NCBI RefSeq assembly: GCF_004122735.1
Contig: NZ_SDIF01000014.1
Coordinates: forward strand, 1 to 64,000
Direction: 5' to 3'
DNA: 64,000 bases
Origin: Streptomyces sioyaensis
GTDB taxonomy: Bacteria > Actinomycetota > Actinomycetes > Streptomycetales > Streptomycetaceae
Below are positions 53,250-63,524 of this stretch, in pieces (position 1 is the stretch's first letter; every line of letters starts with the position of its first letter). Below the pieces are notes generated by a model that saw only the letters and a list, made by a program, of their open reading frames with translations, searched no databases and was not told the DNA's origin. The position numbers and the translations under genes were made by a program.

Positions 53250-54764
53250 TCAGCCCCTTCCCATCAGCAGCCGGGCCTCGCCGACCGTGATCACCGAGCC
53301 GGTCACCAGCACACCCGCGCCGGAGAACTCGCCCTCCTCCTCGGCGAGGGTGATCGCCGCCTCCAGCGCGTCGTCGAGCCGCGGCTCGACCTGGACCCGC
53401 TCGGCGCCGAAGACCTCGACCGCCACGGCCGCCAGCTCGTCCGGATCCATCGCACGATGGCTGGAATTACGCGTCACCACGATCTCGGCGAAGATCGGCT
53501 CGAACGCCTCCAGGAAGCCCCGTACGTCCTTGTCCGAACTGGCGCCGACGACGCCCACCAGCCGGCTGAACCCGAAGGCCTCGGTGACCGCCTCGGCGGC
53601 CGCCCGCGCACCGGCCGGATTGTGCGCCGCGTCCAGCACGACCGTGGGGCTGCGCCGCACGACCTCCATCCGGCCCGGCGAGGTCACGGCGGCGAACGCG
53701 GAGCGGATGGTGTCGATGTCGAGGGTGCGGGCGTGCTCCGAGCCGACGCCGAAGAACGCCTCGACCGCGGCGAGCGCCACCGCGGCGTTGTGCGCCTGGT
53801 GGGCGCCGTACAGCGGAAGGAAGATCTCCGGATACTCGCCGCCCAGCCCGCGCAGGGTCAGCATCTGACCGCCGACCGCGACCTCACGCGAGGTGACCCC
53901 GAACTCCATGCCCTCCCGGGCGACCGTGGCGTCCACCTCGACCGCGCGCTTGAGCATCACCGACGCCGCGTCCACCGGCTGCTGGGCCAGCACGACCGTG
54001 GCGTCCTTCTTGATGATCCCGGACTTCTCGCCGGCGATCTGCTCGGGCGTCTCCCCCAGGCGGTCGGTGTGGTCCAGCGCGATCGGGGTGATGACGGCGA
54101 CATCGCCGTCGATCACGTTGGTCGCGTCCCAGGTGCCGCCCATGCCGACCTCGACGACCGCGATGTCCACGGGGGTGTCCGCGAAGGCGGCGTACGCCAT
54201 CGCCGTCAGCACCTCGAAGAACGACAGGCGGTACTCCTGCTGGCCGTCGACCATCTCCACATACGGGGCGATGTCGCGGTAGGTCTCGATGAAGCGCTCG
54301 GCGGAGATCGGCGCGGCGTCCAGGCTGATCCGCTCGGTGATCGACTGGACGTGCGGGCTGGTGTAGCGGCCGGTGCGCAGATCGAAGGCGGACAGCAGGG
54401 CCTCGATCATCCGGGCGGTGCTGGTCTTGCCGTTGGTGCCGGTGATGTGGATGGACGGGTATGCCCGCTGGGGCGAACCGAGGATGTCCAGCAGCGCCTC
54501 GATGCGCTGCACCGAGGGGTCGAGCTTGGTCTCGCCCCAGCGGCCGGCCAGCTCCTCCTCGACGGCGCGCAGCGCACGGTCGACCTCGGGGTCGGCCGGC
54601 CGGGCCGGGATCCCGTCCCCCTGCGGCGGCCCGGCCTGGGCACGCAAGGTCCGGCTGCCGGCCTCGATCACCGCGAGATCGGGGTCACGGTCGGTCTCCG
54701 CCTCGACCAGTTCGTCGAAGGCGTCGTTCGGGTCGGGGTCGTCGTTTTCGGGGCGCTCGCTCAC
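53250..54764 (-). CDS. folC: Folylpolyglutamate/dihydrofolate synthase
   Basis: The 504-residue Mur-ligase-fold enzyme adds glutamate to folates. The P-loop ITGTNGKTSTARMIEALL, VVEVGMGGTWDATN, ALDHTDRLG and VLDAAHNPAGARAAA are visible. The start is GTG 54764 (VSERPENDDPDPNDAF); codons before it are low-complexity. The first 100 residues are acidic and Pro-rich, an actinobacterial extension. Confidence 0.95.
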   Translation of the reverse strand: MSERPENDDPDPNDAFDELVEAETDRDPDLAVIEAGSRTLRAQAGPPQGDGIPARPADPEVDRALRAVEEELAGRWGETKLDPSVQRIEALLDILGSPQRAYPSIHITGTNGKTSTARMIEALLSAFDLRTGRYTSPHVQSITERISLDAAPISAERFIETYRDIAPYVEMVDGQQEYRLSFFEVLTAMAYAAFADTPVDIAVVEVGMGGTWDATNVIDGDVAVITPIALDHTDRLGETPEQIAGEKSGIIKKDATVVLAQQPVDAASVMLKRAVEVDATVAREGMEFGVTSREVAVGGQMLTLRGLGGEYPEIFLPLYGAHQAHNAAVALAAVEAFFGVGSEHARTLDIDTIRSAFAAVTSPGRMEVVRRSPTVVLDAAHNPAGARAAAEAVTEAFGFSRLVGVVGASSDKDVRGFLEAFEPIFAEIVVTRNSSHRAMDPDELAAVAVEVFGAERVQVEPRLDDALEAAITLAEEEGEFSGAGVLVTGSVITVGEARLLMGRG

Positions 54765-54897
54765 GCCGACCAGTCTACGAGGCCCCTCTGACAGCGGTGC
54801 GCTGTGCTGCCTGTGCCGATACCGAGCAGTTACCCCTGGTGCCGGCCGGCCCGGCCGGGGCCCGGACCCGCGGGCGTACGCCGGCGCCACCCCCCGC

Positions 54898-56346
54898 CTA
54901 CGGCAGCGCCGCCTTCATCATGGCCCGTGCGATCGGGGCCGCCAGGCCGTTGCCGGAGACCTCATTGCGGGCGGCGTGCCCGTCCTCGACCATCACGGCC
55001 ACCGCCACCTGGTGCCCCTTACCGTCCTCGGCGTACGAGACGAACCAGGCGTAGGGCGTACCGCTGTTGTCGACGCCGTGCTGGGCGGTACCGGTCTTGG
55101 CGCCGACGGTCCGTCCGTCGATCTTCGCGCCGGACGCCGTGCCCTTGTCCACGACCGTCTGCATCGCCGACCGCAGCTGCTCGGCGGTACGCCCCGACAT
55201 GGCCTTGCGGTACGTCTTCGGCCCGTTCTCCTGGACGGTGTTGCCGCCGCCGTCGGTCAGCTTGTCGACCAGCTGCGGGGTCTTCAGGTCGCCGCCGTTC
55301 TGGATCGCCGCGGTGACCATCGCCATCTGGAGCGGGGTGGCCTGGTCGTCGAACTGGCCGATCCCGGACAGCGCGGTCTGCGCCTCGTCCATGTCACCGG
55401 GGTAGACGCTCTTGGCGGCCCGTACCGGGGTGTCGACCTTGCCGTCGTTGAAGCCGAGCTTCTCGGCCTGCGCCTTCACCTTGTCCTTGCCCAGGTCGAC
55501 GGCCATCTTCGCGAAGACGGTGTTGCAGGAGTACTGGAGCGCGGTGCGGATGTTCGCGTTCTTGCAGGGCGCGGAGGCGTTCTCGTTGGGGAGCTTGGTG
55601 CGGGTGTGCGGGAGGGTGTACGGGTCGGGGCTGTCGGTGGGCTCGTCCACCGAGGAGTACAGGCCGTTCTCCAGCGCGGCCGCGGCGACCACCAGCTTGA
55701 AGGTGGAGCCCGGCGGCAGCGGCTGCCGCAGCGCCCGGTTGACCTGGGGGTCGTCCGGGTCGGCGGACATCTGCTGCCACGCCTTCTGGTCGGCGGCCGA
55801 CGACCCGGAGAACTTCCCGGGGTCGTACGACGGCGTGCTGACCATGCCGAGGATCCGCCCGGTGGCCGGGTCCATGGCGACGGCCGCGCCCTTCTTGCCG
55901 CCCAGCGCCCGGTAGCCGGCCTGCTGCACCTTCGGATCGATGGTGGTGGCCACGTCGCCGCCCTTGGCCCGGTTACGGGTCAGCGCGTCGGCAGGGCTCT
56001 GCAGCCGGCTGTCGGAGCCGTCGAGGAGGTCGCCGTAGAGGCTCTCCAGCTGGTTGCTGCCGTAGATCTGCGAGCTGAACCCGGTCACCGGCGCATACAG
56101 CGGGCCGTCCTTGTAGGTCCGCTTGTACTTGAGCGTCGAGGACGTGGCGGCGGAGCCGGTGACCGGCTCCCCGCCGACGAGGATGTTGCCCAGCGGCGCG
56201 GAGTACTTGCCGATCGCCACCCGCGGATTGTGCGGGTCCTCCTTGTAGTCGCTGGCCTTCGCGCCCTGAATCCAGGTGGCCCAGCCCATCAGCGCGAGGA
56301 TCAGCGCCAGACAGAAGACCGCGGCCCGTCGCAGGGGTTTGTTCAT
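54898..56346 (-). CDS. Penicillin-binding protein (PbpA-like class B transpeptidase)
   Basis: The 482-residue protein has a short cytoplasmic start, one membrane helix (about 8-26) and a transpeptidase domain with Ser214-x2-Lys217 (PPGSTFKLVV), SCN at 273-275, and KTG at 417-419. It lacks the long pedestal of PBP2 and resembles the PbpA group, whose Streptomyces members usually pair with the FtsW/RodA gene near pknB. Here it lies alone between folC and valS, divergent from a glycosyltransferase. A recent duplicate or an accessory PBP is likely. ATG 56346 has GGAG upstream. Confidence 0.9.
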   Translation of the reverse strand: MNKPLRRAAVFCLALILALMGWATWIQGAKASDYKEDPHNPRVAIGKYSAPLGNILVGGEPVTGSAATSSTLKYKRTYKDGPLYAPVTGFSSQIYGSNQLESLYGDLLDGSDSRLQSPADALTRNRAKGGDVATTIDPKVQQAGYRALGGKKGAAVAMDPATGRILGMVSTPSYDPGKFSGSSAADQKAWQQMSADPDDPQVNRALRQPLPPGSTFKLVVAAAALENGLYSSVDEPTDSPDPYTLPHTRTKLPNENASAPCKNANIRTALQYSCNTVFAKMAVDLGKDKVKAQAEKLGFNDGKVDTPVRAAKSVYPGDMDEAQTALSGIGQFDDQATPLQMAMVTAAIQNGGDLKTPQLVDKLTDGGGNTVQENGPKTYRKAMSGRTAEQLRSAMQTVVDKGTASGAKIDGRTVGAKTGTAQHGVDNSGTPYAWFVSYAEDGKGHQVAVAVMVEDGHAARNEVSGNGLAAPIARAMMKAALP

Positions 56347-56568
56347 GGGGCGCGGCTCCTCCGTACGGGACGTGCGATGCGGCCGGAACGTCGGTATTCC
56401 GGCATTCCGGTACACCGTGCCTCGGCTTCATGAGAGCCCGATGAGAACGGCCGTCGCGCGCCCGACGGGACAACGCTCCGCCGAGTTTCGCCCTCTTCCA
56501 CGGCGGGTTGTGGGCAGCCCCGGATGATCAACACGGCAGCGGACCGGGAAGGCAGGAGCTGAAGAGGA

Positions 56569-57807
56569 GTGCCGGCAATCAGTCAGCGGATGCATTTGAT
56601 CCTGCTCACCGCCTGGACCGTGCTGTGGTTCGTCCTCGTGGAGCCGCACGGCGGATTCTCCTGGCACTATCTGCGCGCCGGCGGCCAACTGATCTACCAG
56701 GACCCCTCCGGCAACGGCACCGGCGGGCTCAATCTCTACGCGCACCACCCCGAACTCCAGATGGGTCCGCTCAGTTTTCTGACGGCCGGCCTGTTCAACC
56801 CGTTCCCCGAGGCCACCGGGCAGTTTCTCGCCGCGGCCCTGATGTCGCTGCTCGGCCTGGTCATCCTGGTGCTGGCCGGCCGCAGCGCCGCCTACCACTT
56901 CCTGGGCACCGGCACCAACCACCAGCGGCTGCGGCAGCGCGTGCTGATCGCCGGGCTGGCCTTCATCCCCATGTGGATCGAGGTCGCGGTCCGCTTCGGG
57001 CATCTCGACGACGTCCTTGCGCTGTTCTTCACCGCCCTCGCGGTCCGCGCCGTCACCCGCGGCGACGCCGCCCTCACCGGCGTCTGCCTGGCCCTGGCGA
57101 TGGATTCCAAGCCCACCGCCCTCGCCTTCCTCCCGCTGCTGCTCGCCCTGCCGCGCGAGAAGTGGCTGCGGGCCGGCCTGTGGTGCGCGGGCCTGGTGGC
57201 CGTCGCCTGGCTGCCGTTCTTCGTGGGCGACTCGCAGTCCTTCGCCGCGGCGCAGTTCGCCATCCCCAACCAGCCGGCGTCCGCCCTGCGCTGGCTGGGC
57301 GTCGGCGACCCGAAGACCCCCGGCTGGGACCGCCCCGCCCAGGCCGCCCTGGGGCTCGTGCTGGGCGCCCTCGCCGTCTGGCGCGGCCGCTGGGCGGCGG
57401 TGGTGCTGCTGGGGGCCAATGCCCGGATCGTCCTCGACCCGAGCGTCTACACGTACTACACGGCGTCCGTGCTGCTCGGCACCCTGCTCTGGGACGTGAT
57501 CGGCCAGCGCCGGCTGGTGCCCTGGTGGAGCTGGCTGGGCCTGCTCGTCCTCTACGGCAGCGTCTTCGCGGTGCCCGACGACGCCGCCCGGGGCTTGATC
57601 CGGCTGGCGTTCGTGGCCGTCTCGACGGCGTACGTCCTGCTCTGGCCGGTACGGGAACGCGGGCGGCGGGGCCGGCGACGGCGCAGGCCCCCCGCCCGTA
57701 CGGACGAGGGGCCTGCGCACCGCGGTCCCCAGGAGGGCCGCCCGGATCCCGGGCCGCCCACGGGACCGGCGGCTACGCCGTGGGCAGGGCCGCCAGCTGC
57801 GCCGTGA
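56569..57807 (+). CDS. GT-C-type multi-pass membrane protein (DUF2029-like)
   Basis: The 412-residue protein has about nine hydrophobic segments ([38 protein letters not shown]). [25 protein letters not shown] and [18 protein letters not shown] resemble the loops of GT87-type mannosyltransferases, although it is not clearly the same subfamily as the gene at 16792. The GTG at 56569 has AGGAG ten bases upstream. It is divergent from the PBP gene across 222 bases and overlaps the convergent valS by 35 bases. The C-terminus is Arg/Pro-rich. Confidence 0.72.
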   Translation: MPAISQRMHLILLTAWTVLWFVLVEPHGGFSWHYLRAGGQLIYQDPSGNGTGGLNLYAHHPELQMGPLSFLTAGLFNPFPEATGQFLAAALMSLLGLVILVLAGRSAAYHFLGTGTNHQRLRQRVLIAGLAFIPMWIEVAVRFGHLDDVLALFFTALAVRAVTRGDAALTGVCLALAMDSKPTALAFLPLLLALPREKWLRAGLWCAGLVAVAWLPFFVGDSQSFAAAQFAIPNQPASALRWLGVGDPKTPGWDRPAQAALGLVLGALAVWRGRWAAVVLLGANARIVLDPSVYTYYTASVLLGTLLWDVIGQRRLVPWWSWLGLLVLYGSVFAVPDDAARGLIRLAFVAVSTAYVLLWPVRERGRRGRRRRRPPARTDEGPAHRGPQEGRPDPGPPTGPAATPWAGPPAAP

Positions 57808-60394
57808 TCCGGACGATGTCCGCCTCCGCGGCCTCCAGCCGGCCGCGGATCTTCTCCACGACCTTGTCCGGGGCCTTGGCGAGGAACGCCTCGTTGCCGA
57901 GCTTGCCGGTGGCCTGCGCCTTCTCCTTCTCCGCCGCCGCCAGGTCCTTCGTCAGCCGCTTGCGCTCCGCCTCGATGTCGATGGCGCCGGAGAGGTCCAG
58001 GGCCACCGTGGCGCCCGCGACCGGCAGCGAGGCGGTCGCGCTGAAGCCGTCACCCGCCGGCTGCAGCCGCAGCAGCGAGCGCATCGCGGCCTCGTGCGCG
58101 GCCAGCGCCGTACCGGACAGCTCCAGCCGCGCCGGGACCTTCTGGCCGGGCTGCAGCCCCTGGTCGGAGCGGAAGCGCCGGACCTCGGTGACGACCTGCT
58201 GCACCGTCTCGATCTCCCGCTCGGCGGCCGCGTCCCGGAAGCCGGAGTCCTTCGGCCAGTCGGCGATGACGACCGACTCGCCGCCGGTCAGCGTCGTCCA
58301 CAGGGTCTCGGTGACGAACGGCACGATCGGGTGCAGCAGCCGCAGCGTGACGTCCAGCACCTCGCCCAGCACCCGGCGCGAGGCCTCGGCGGCCGGTCCG
58401 CCCGCCTGGAACGTGGTCTTGGACAGCTCGACGTACCAGTCGAAGACCTCGTCCCACGCGAAGTGGAAGAGGGTGTCCGACAGCTTCGCGAACTGGTAGT
58501 CGTCGTAGTACGCGTCGACCTCGGCGACGACCGAGTTCAGCCGGGAGAGGATCCACCGGTCGGTCGCCGACAGCTGCTCGGCGGGCGGGAGTTCGCCCTC
58601 GACCGTCGCACCGTTCATCAGCGCGAAGCGGGTGGCGTTCCAGATCTTGTTGGCGAAGTTGCGCGAGCCCTGGACCCAGTCCTCGCCGATCGGGACGTCG
58701 ACGCCCGGGTTCGCCCCGCGCGCCAGCGTGAACCGGACGGCGTCCGAGCCGTAGGCATCCATCCAGTCCAGCGGATTGACCGCGTTCCCGAAGGACTTGG
58801 ACATCTTCTTGCCGAACTGGTCACGGACCATGCCGTGCAGCGCGATGGTGTGGAACGGCGGGGTGCCGTCCATCGCGTACAGCCCGAACATCATCATCCG
58901 GGCGACCCAGAAGAAGAGGATGTCGTAGCCGGTGACCAGGACGGAGTTCGGATAGAACTTCTCGACGCTCGGGGTCTGTTCGGGCCAGCCGAGGGTGGAG
59001 AACGGCCACAGGCCGGAGGAGAACCAGGTGTCCAGGACGTCGGTGTCCTGGGTCCAGCCCTCGCCGGTGGGTGCCTCGTCGTCCGGGCCGACGCAGACGA
59101 CCTCACCGTTCGGGCCGTACCAGACGGGGATCCGGTGGCCCCACCACAACTGCCGTGAGATGCACCAGTCGTGGAGGTTGTCGACCCAGCCGAAGTAGCG
59201 GGACTCCATCTCCTTGGGGTGGATCGCGACCTTGCCGTCGCGGACCGCGTCCCCCGCGGCCTTCGCCAGCGGGCCGACCTTGACCCACCACTGCATCGAC
59301 AGCCGCGGCTCGATGGTGGTCTTGCAGCGCGAGCAGTGCCCGACGGAGTGGGTGTACGGGCGCTTCTCGGCGACGATCCGGCCGTCGGCGCGCAGCGCAC
59401 CGACGATCGCGGAACGGGCCTCGAAGCGGTCCAGGCCCTGGAAGGGTCCGTGTGCCGTGATGACGCCGCGCTCGTCGAGGACGGCGAGGTTGGGCAGGTC
59501 GTGCCGGCGGCCGATCTCGAAGTCGTTGGGGTCGTGGGCCGGGGTGACCTTGACCGCGCCGGTGCCGAACTCCGGGTCGACGTGCTCGTCGGCGACGACC
59601 GGGATCCGGCGGCCGGTCAGCGGCAACTCGATCTCGGTGCCGACGAGATGGGCGTAGCGCTCGTCCTGCGGGTGGACCGCGACCGCGGTGTCGCCGAGCA
59701 TCGTCTCGGCGCGGGTCGTCGCCACGACGATGGAGTCGTCGCCCTCGCCGTACCGGATGGAGACGAGCTCGCCGTCGTCGTCCTGGTACTCGACCTCGAT
59801 GTCCGAGATCGCGGTCAGACAGCGCGGGCACCAGTTGATGATGCGCTCGGCGCGGTAGATCAGCTCGTCGTCGTAGAGCCGCTTGAAGATCGTCTGGACG
59901 GCCTTGGTCAGGCCCTCGTCCATGGTGAAGCGCTCCCGCGACCAGGCGACGCCGTCGCCGAGCCGGCGCATCTGCCCGGAGATCTGGCCGCCGGACTCGC
60001 TCTTCCACTGCCAGACCCGCTCGACGAACGCCTCACGGCCCAGGTCGTGCCGGGAGACGCCCTCCTTGGCGAGTTCGCGCTCGACGACGTTCTGGGTGGC
60101 GATACCGGCGTGGTCCATGCCCGGCTGCCAGAGCGTCTCGTAGCCCTGCATGCGCTTGCGGCGGGTGAGCGCGTCGATCAGCGTGTGCTCGAAGGCGTGC
60201 CCCAGGTGCAGGGAACCGGTGACGTTCGGCGGCGGAATGACGATCGTGTACGGCGGCTTGTCGCTCTTCTCGTCCGCCTCGAAGTAGCCCCGCTCTACCC
60301 AGCGCTCGTACAGCGGCCCCTCTACCTCGGCCGGCGTGTACTGAGTCGGCAGTTCGGGGGCGCTGTGGTTGCTCTGCTGAGTGTTCTCGGTCAC
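57773..60394 (-). CDS. valS: Valyl-tRNA synthetase
   Basis: The 873-residue class I enzyme charges tRNA-Val. It has HLGH in GSLHLGHAF (HIGH motif), the editing domain with [24 protein letters not shown] (KMSKS motif), an anticodon-binding domain and a C-terminal coiled coil ([20 protein letters not shown]). The GTG at 60394 starts [11 protein letters not shown]; a TACACT box lies seven bases upstream with no ribosome-binding site, so the mRNA may be leaderless. The 3' end overlaps the convergent glycosyltransferase by 35 bases. Confidence 0.97.
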   Translation of the reverse strand: MTENTQQSNHSAPELPTQYTPAEVEGPLYERWVERGYFEADEKSDKPPYTIVIPPPNVTGSLHLGHAFEHTLIDALTRRKRMQGYETLWQPGMDHAGIATQNVVERELAKEGVSRHDLGREAFVERVWQWKSESGGQISGQMRRLGDGVAWSRERFTMDEGLTKAVQTIFKRLYDDELIYRAERIINWCPRCLTAISDIEVEYQDDDGELVSIRYGEGDDSIVVATTRAETMLGDTAVAVHPQDERYAHLVGTEIELPLTGRRIPVVADEHVDPEFGTGAVKVTPAHDPNDFEIGRRHDLPNLAVLDERGVITAHGPFQGLDRFEARSAIVGALRADGRIVAEKRPYTHSVGHCSRCKTTIEPRLSMQWWVKVGPLAKAAGDAVRDGKVAIHPKEMESRYFGWVDNLHDWCISRQLWWGHRIPVWYGPNGEVVCVGPDDEAPTGEGWTQDTDVLDTWFSSGLWPFSTLGWPEQTPSVEKFYPNSVLVTGYDILFFWVARMMMFGLYAMDGTPPFHTIALHGMVRDQFGKKMSKSFGNAVNPLDWMDAYGSDAVRFTLARGANPGVDVPIGEDWVQGSRNFANKIWNATRFALMNGATVEGELPPAEQLSATDRWILSRLNSVVAEVDAYYDDYQFAKLSDTLFHFAWDEVFDWYVELSKTTFQAGGPAAEASRRVLGEVLDVTLRLLHPIVPFVTETLWTTLTGGESVVIADWPKDSGFRDAAAEREIETVQQVVTEVRRFRSDQGLQPGQKVPARLELSGTALAAHEAAMRSLLRLQPAGDGFSATASLPVAGATVALDLSGAIDIEAERKRLTKDLAAAEKEKAQATGKLGNEAFLAKAPDKVVEKIRGRLEAAEADIVRITAQLAALPTA

Positions 60395-60401
60395 GACGGA
60401 C

Positions 60402-60407
60402 AGTGTA
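60402..60407 (-). promoter_or_regulatory. Putative -10 box for leaderless valS
   Basis: On the minus strand TACACT ends seven bases before the GTG start of valS. With the usual six to seven base distance, transcription would begin at the start codon itself. No good -35 was found. Confidence 0.4.
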
Positions 60408-60519
60408 CGGGCGCGGATGTCGCGGCTTCGAATCGGTTTCGCCCCCGGCGCCACGGCTGTCAGCGGCGTCGTACAGGATGTCGGCAGCGCATAAACATCA
60501 GAACTTCACACGCAGCACT

Positions 60520-60535
60520 CAACTGTCTTCAGTTG
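60520..60535 (+). promoter_or_regulatory. Inverted repeat upstream of the membrane-protein gene at 60555
   Basis: CAACTG-TCTT-CAGTTG is a perfect six-base inverted repeat located 19 bases before the ATG at 60555, overlapping where a transcript would begin. It could be an operator or a small RNA hairpin near the GAGGGG ribosome-binding site. Confidence 0.35.
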
Positions 60536-60554
60536 TCACGAGGGGAACCGCTCC

Positions 60555-61508
60555 ATGAGCTTCAACCAGCCGCCTCCCGGCCCGTACGGCCAGCAGCCCC
60601 CGCAGCCGGGCCCGTACGGCCAGCCGCAGCAGCCGCCGGCCCCGCAGCCGGGCTACGGCTACCCGCAGCAGGGCGGCCAGGTGCCCGGGCAGCAGGGCTA
60701 CGGCTACCCCCCGCAGGCCCCGCAAGCCCCTCAGCAGGGTTACGGCTACCCCCAGCAGCCCGCCCAGCCCGGCTACGGCCAGCAGGCTCCGTACGGCGGC
60801 CAGCAGACCCCCTACGGCATGATCCCGCAGGGCGCCCCGGAGTCCGGCGGCAACGGCAAGAAGATCGGCCTGATCGCCGGCGCGGTCGCGGTCGTCGCGG
60901 CCATCGGCATCGGCGCGTACTTCGTCTTCGGCTCGGGCGGCGACGTGGCCCCCTACACGATCTCCCTCCCGGACAAGCTGCTGAACGGGGAGTACAGCAA
61001 GGCGCTCGGTTCCCCCGCCGGTGTCGTCAAGGACGTCTCGAACGACAAGGACGCCAAGGCGATGGGGATCACCGAGAGCAAGGCCGTCAGCGGCAAGTAC
61101 GCCAACGTCGGCAAGCTCCAGCTCAATGTGGGGGGCGTCTACGGCAAGGTCGCCGACCCCGAGTCGGCCGTGGACCAGGCGTTCGCCAAGCTGGAAGAGG
61201 ACCAGAAGAAGAACTCGGGAAACCAGGGCCTCAAGATCGAGACGGTCTCCGGACCGACCGACTACTCACCGAGTGACTTCGACGGCGCGGTCATGAAGTG
61301 CAAGGAGCAGAAGCTCTCGGCCGCCCAGGGCGGCATGAACGTGTCGCTGAACTTCTCCATGTGCATCTGGGGCGACAACAGCGCGATCGGCACGGTCTCC
61401 GTGATTCCCACCCCGTCGCCCGGCGGGGAGAGCGCGAAGGCGCCCACCGCCGAGCAGTTGTCGGACATGACGGCGAAGGTCCGCAACGAGGTCCGCAAGG
61501 AGAAGTAG
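60555..61508 (+). CDS. Single-pass membrane protein with GYGYPQQ-repeat N-terminus
   Basis: The 317-residue protein has a Pro/Gln/Gly/Tyr-rich cytoplasmic N-terminus (about 1-95) with repeats of GYGYPQQ and PGPYGQ, a membrane helix (about 104-126, IGLIAGAVAVVAAIGIGAYFV), and an extracytoplasmic domain rich in Asp/Lys/Gly with two cysteines (KCKEQ, MCIWG). I do not recognise the domain. The same layout occurs at 1311. ATG 60555 has GAGGGG upstream. The next gene downstream is a small secreted protein in the same direction. Confidence 0.78.
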   Translation: MSFNQPPPGPYGQQPPQPGPYGQPQQPPAPQPGYGYPQQGGQVPGQQGYGYPPQAPQAPQQGYGYPQQPAQPGYGQQAPYGGQQTPYGMIPQGAPESGGNGKKIGLIAGAVAVVAAIGIGAYFVFGSGGDVAPYTISLPDKLLNGEYSKALGSPAGVVKDVSNDKDAKAMGITESKAVSGKYANVGKLQLNVGGVYGKVADPESAVDQAFAKLEEDQKKNSGNQGLKIETVSGPTDYSPSDFDGAVMKCKEQKLSAAQGGMNVSLNFSMCIWGDNSAIGTVSVIPTPSPGGESAKAPTAEQLSDMTAKVRNEVRKEK

Positions 61509-61711
61509 CCCCGGCCCACGCGGCCCATCGAGGCACCGAGGCGCTCGACGAGGAACGCTCGCCGAGCGCCTTCTGCGTGCCCCACAGCACCGCAGCGAAA
61601 GCGCCGGCAGAACACTGGCCACAGCCTCACGGGCGCCACGAACGGGCGTGCCCCGCTGGTAACTTGACCATCGACCGACCAAGATTTTTTCACTTCAGGG
61701 GGAGAGTTGCC

Positions 61712-61996
61712 ATGCGCAAATCCATCCGTCGCATCGCGGCAGCAACCGGAGTGCTCATGGCGGGAGCCGCGCTCCCGCTCGTCGTCACCGCTCCGGCCCA
61801 GGCCAGCACTGCGGACTGCACGGCCTACTTGAGCAGCAAGGGCTACATCGTGGGGAAGAAGGTGCTCATGATCTGCGAGGACTGGGCGACCGGCATCGGG
61901 GGCGCGATCCCGCCCCTGCCTTGCATGCAGCCTTTGGAGCGTCTCGGCGTCAAGGCGTCGCACGCCGAGGAAGCCTGCAACCGCGCGCAGTCCTGA
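61712..61996 (+). CDS. Small secreted four-cysteine protein
   Basis: The 94-residue preprotein has a Sec signal peptide (MRKSIRRIAAATGVLMAGAA onward, predicted cleavage after APAQA at residue 31). The mature 63 residues contain four cysteines (36, 55, 71, 89), suggesting two disulfides, with IGGAIPPLPC between them. It has a GGGGGAGAG ribosome-binding site. No family is known to me; small Cys-rich exported proteins in Streptomyces include inhibitors, surface proteins and toxins, and nothing here decides. A terminator follows at 62015. Confidence 0.82.
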   Translation: MRKSIRRIAAATGVLMAGAALPLVVTAPAQASTADCTAYLSSKGYIVGKKVLMICEDWATGIGGAIPPLPCMQPLERLGVKASHAEEACNRAQS

Positions 61997-62014
61997 CCGC
62001 CGCAGCAGACACAC

Positions 62015-62046
62015 CACCGCCCGGCAGCGTTCCCGCTGCCGGGCGG
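62015..62046. terminator. Bidirectional terminator between the secreted-protein gene and clpX
   Basis: CCGCCCGGCAGCG (62015-62027) pairs perfectly with CGCTGCCGGGCGG (62032-62044) with a TTCC loop, followed by TT. It lies between two convergent genes. Confidence 0.75.
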
Positions 62047-62071
62047 TTCGGTGAGCGGCTACGGCCGCGCC

Positions 62072-63355
62072 TCAGGCGCTCTTCTCCTGCGGCTCCCCCG
62101 ACTCGCCGCGGTTGCGCGGGACCAGGGTCGGGTTCACGTTCGAGTGGACGACGTCCTCGGTGATGACGACGCGGGCCACGTCCTTGCGGGACGGGATCTC
62201 GTACATCACCGCCTGGAGGACCTCCTCCATGATGGCGCGCAGACCGCGGGCGCCGGTGCCGCGCAGGATGGCCTGGTCGGCGATGGCCTCCAGGGCCGGG
62301 CGGTCGAAGTCCAGCTCGACACCGTCGAGTTCGAAGAGGCGCTTGTACTGCTTGACGAGCGCGTTGCGCGGCTCGACCAGGATCTGCAGCAGGGCCTCGC
62401 GGTCGAGGTTGTGGACCGAGGTGAGGACGGGGAGGCGGCCGATGAACTCCGGGATCATCCCGAACTTCACCAGGTCCTCCGGCATGACGTCCTGGAGCTG
62501 GTCCTTGGACTCGATCTCGCGCTTGGAGCGGATCGTGGCGCCGAAGCCGATGCCCTTGGCGCCGGACCGGGCCTCGATGATCTTCTCCAGACCGGCGAAG
62601 GCACCGCCCACGATGAACAGCACGTTCGTGGTGTCGATCTGGATGAATTCCTGGTGGGGGTGCTTGCGGCCGCCCTGGGGCGGGACCGAGGCGGTGGTGC
62701 CCTCCAGGATCTTCAGCAGGGCCTGCTGGACGCCCTCACCGGAGACATCGCGGGTGATCGACGGGTTTTCGCTCTTCCGGGCGACCTTGTCGATCTCGTC
62801 GATGTAGATGATGCCGGTCTCGGCCTTCTTGATGTCGAAGTCCGCGGCCTGGATCAGCTTGAGGAGGATGTTCTCGACGTCCTCACCGACGTAGCCGGCC
62901 TCGGTGAGCGCCGTGGCGTCGGCGAACGCGAAGGGGACGTTGAGCATCCGGGCGAGGGTCTGCGCGAGCAGGGTCTTGCCGGAGCCGGTGGGGCCGAGCA
63001 GCAGGATGTTGGACTTGGCCAGCTCGATGCCCTCGTCGCCGCGGCCGGGGCCGTTCTCGCCCGCCTGCACCCGCTTGTAGTGGTTGTAGACGGCGACCGA
63101 GAGCGCCTTCTTGGCGGGGTCCTGGCCGACGACATAGCCGTTGAGGAACTCGTAGATCTCCCGCGGCTTGGGGAGCTCCTCCCACCGCACCTCGGAGGTC
63201 TCGGCGAGCTCCTCCTCGATGATTTCGTTGCAGAGGTCGATGCACTCGTCGCAGATGTACACACCAGGTCCCGCGATGAGCTTCTTCACCTGCTTCTGAC
63301 TCTTTCCGCAGAATGAGCACTTGAGCAGGTCGCCGCCGTCACCGATGCGTGCCAC
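62072..63355 (-). CDS. clpX: ATP-dependent Clp protease ATP-binding subunit ClpX
   Basis: The 427-residue AAA+ unfoldase feeds proteins to ClpP. The N-terminal zinc-binding domain (CSFC and CDEC), Walker A GPTGSGKT, Walker B IIYIDEID, pore loop GYVGED, the ClpP-docking loop GIGFG and sensor GTGARGL are visible. The start is GTG 63355 ([16 protein letters not shown]); the preceding in-frame ATG lacks family sequence. It follows clpP2 in the same direction. Confidence 0.97.
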   Translation of the reverse strand: MARIGDGGDLLKCSFCGKSQKQVKKLIAGPGVYICDECIDLCNEIIEEELAETSEVRWEELPKPREIYEFLNGYVVGQDPAKKALSVAVYNHYKRVQAGENGPGRGDEGIELAKSNILLLGPTGSGKTLLAQTLARMLNVPFAFADATALTEAGYVGEDVENILLKLIQAADFDIKKAETGIIYIDEIDKVARKSENPSITRDVSGEGVQQALLKILEGTTASVPPQGGRKHPHQEFIQIDTTNVLFIVGGAFAGLEKIIEARSGAKGIGFGATIRSKREIESKDQLQDVMPEDLVKFGMIPEFIGRLPVLTSVHNLDREALLQILVEPRNALVKQYKRLFELDGVELDFDRPALEAIADQAILRGTGARGLRAIMEEVLQAVMYEIPSRKDVARVVITEDVVHSNVNPTLVPRNRGESGEPQEKSA

Positions 63356-63446
63356 GAGGTGCTTCCCCTTCGCCTGGGATCCGCATTGCTCCACGGACCC
63401 GGGTGCTTGCCTATCGACGGTACCTTGCCGGGCCCCCCGTACGGGC

Positions 63447-63495
63447 CCCCCTTGGACCGACTCGGTTCACTCGATCCCGACCCGGTCCAAGGGGG
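63447..63495 (-). promoter_or_regulatory. Long hairpin between clpP2 and clpX
   Basis: CCCCCTTGGACC (63447-63458) pairs perfectly with GGTCCAAGGGGG (63484-63495) across a 25-base loop. A second palindrome, CCCGTACGGG, lies next to it on the clpX side. The element is in the 169-base gap between clpP2 and clpX and may terminate, attenuate or process the transcript. Confidence 0.6.
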
Positions 63496-63524
63496 CAACG
63501 CTCCGGCTCACTTTGCGAAGATCG

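Noticed and set aside
61664..61692. Promoter of the small secreted-protein gene (TTGACC and downstream T-rich stretch)
   Set aside because: TTGACC at 61664 has only TTTTCA at the 17-base spacing, which is not a usable -10.
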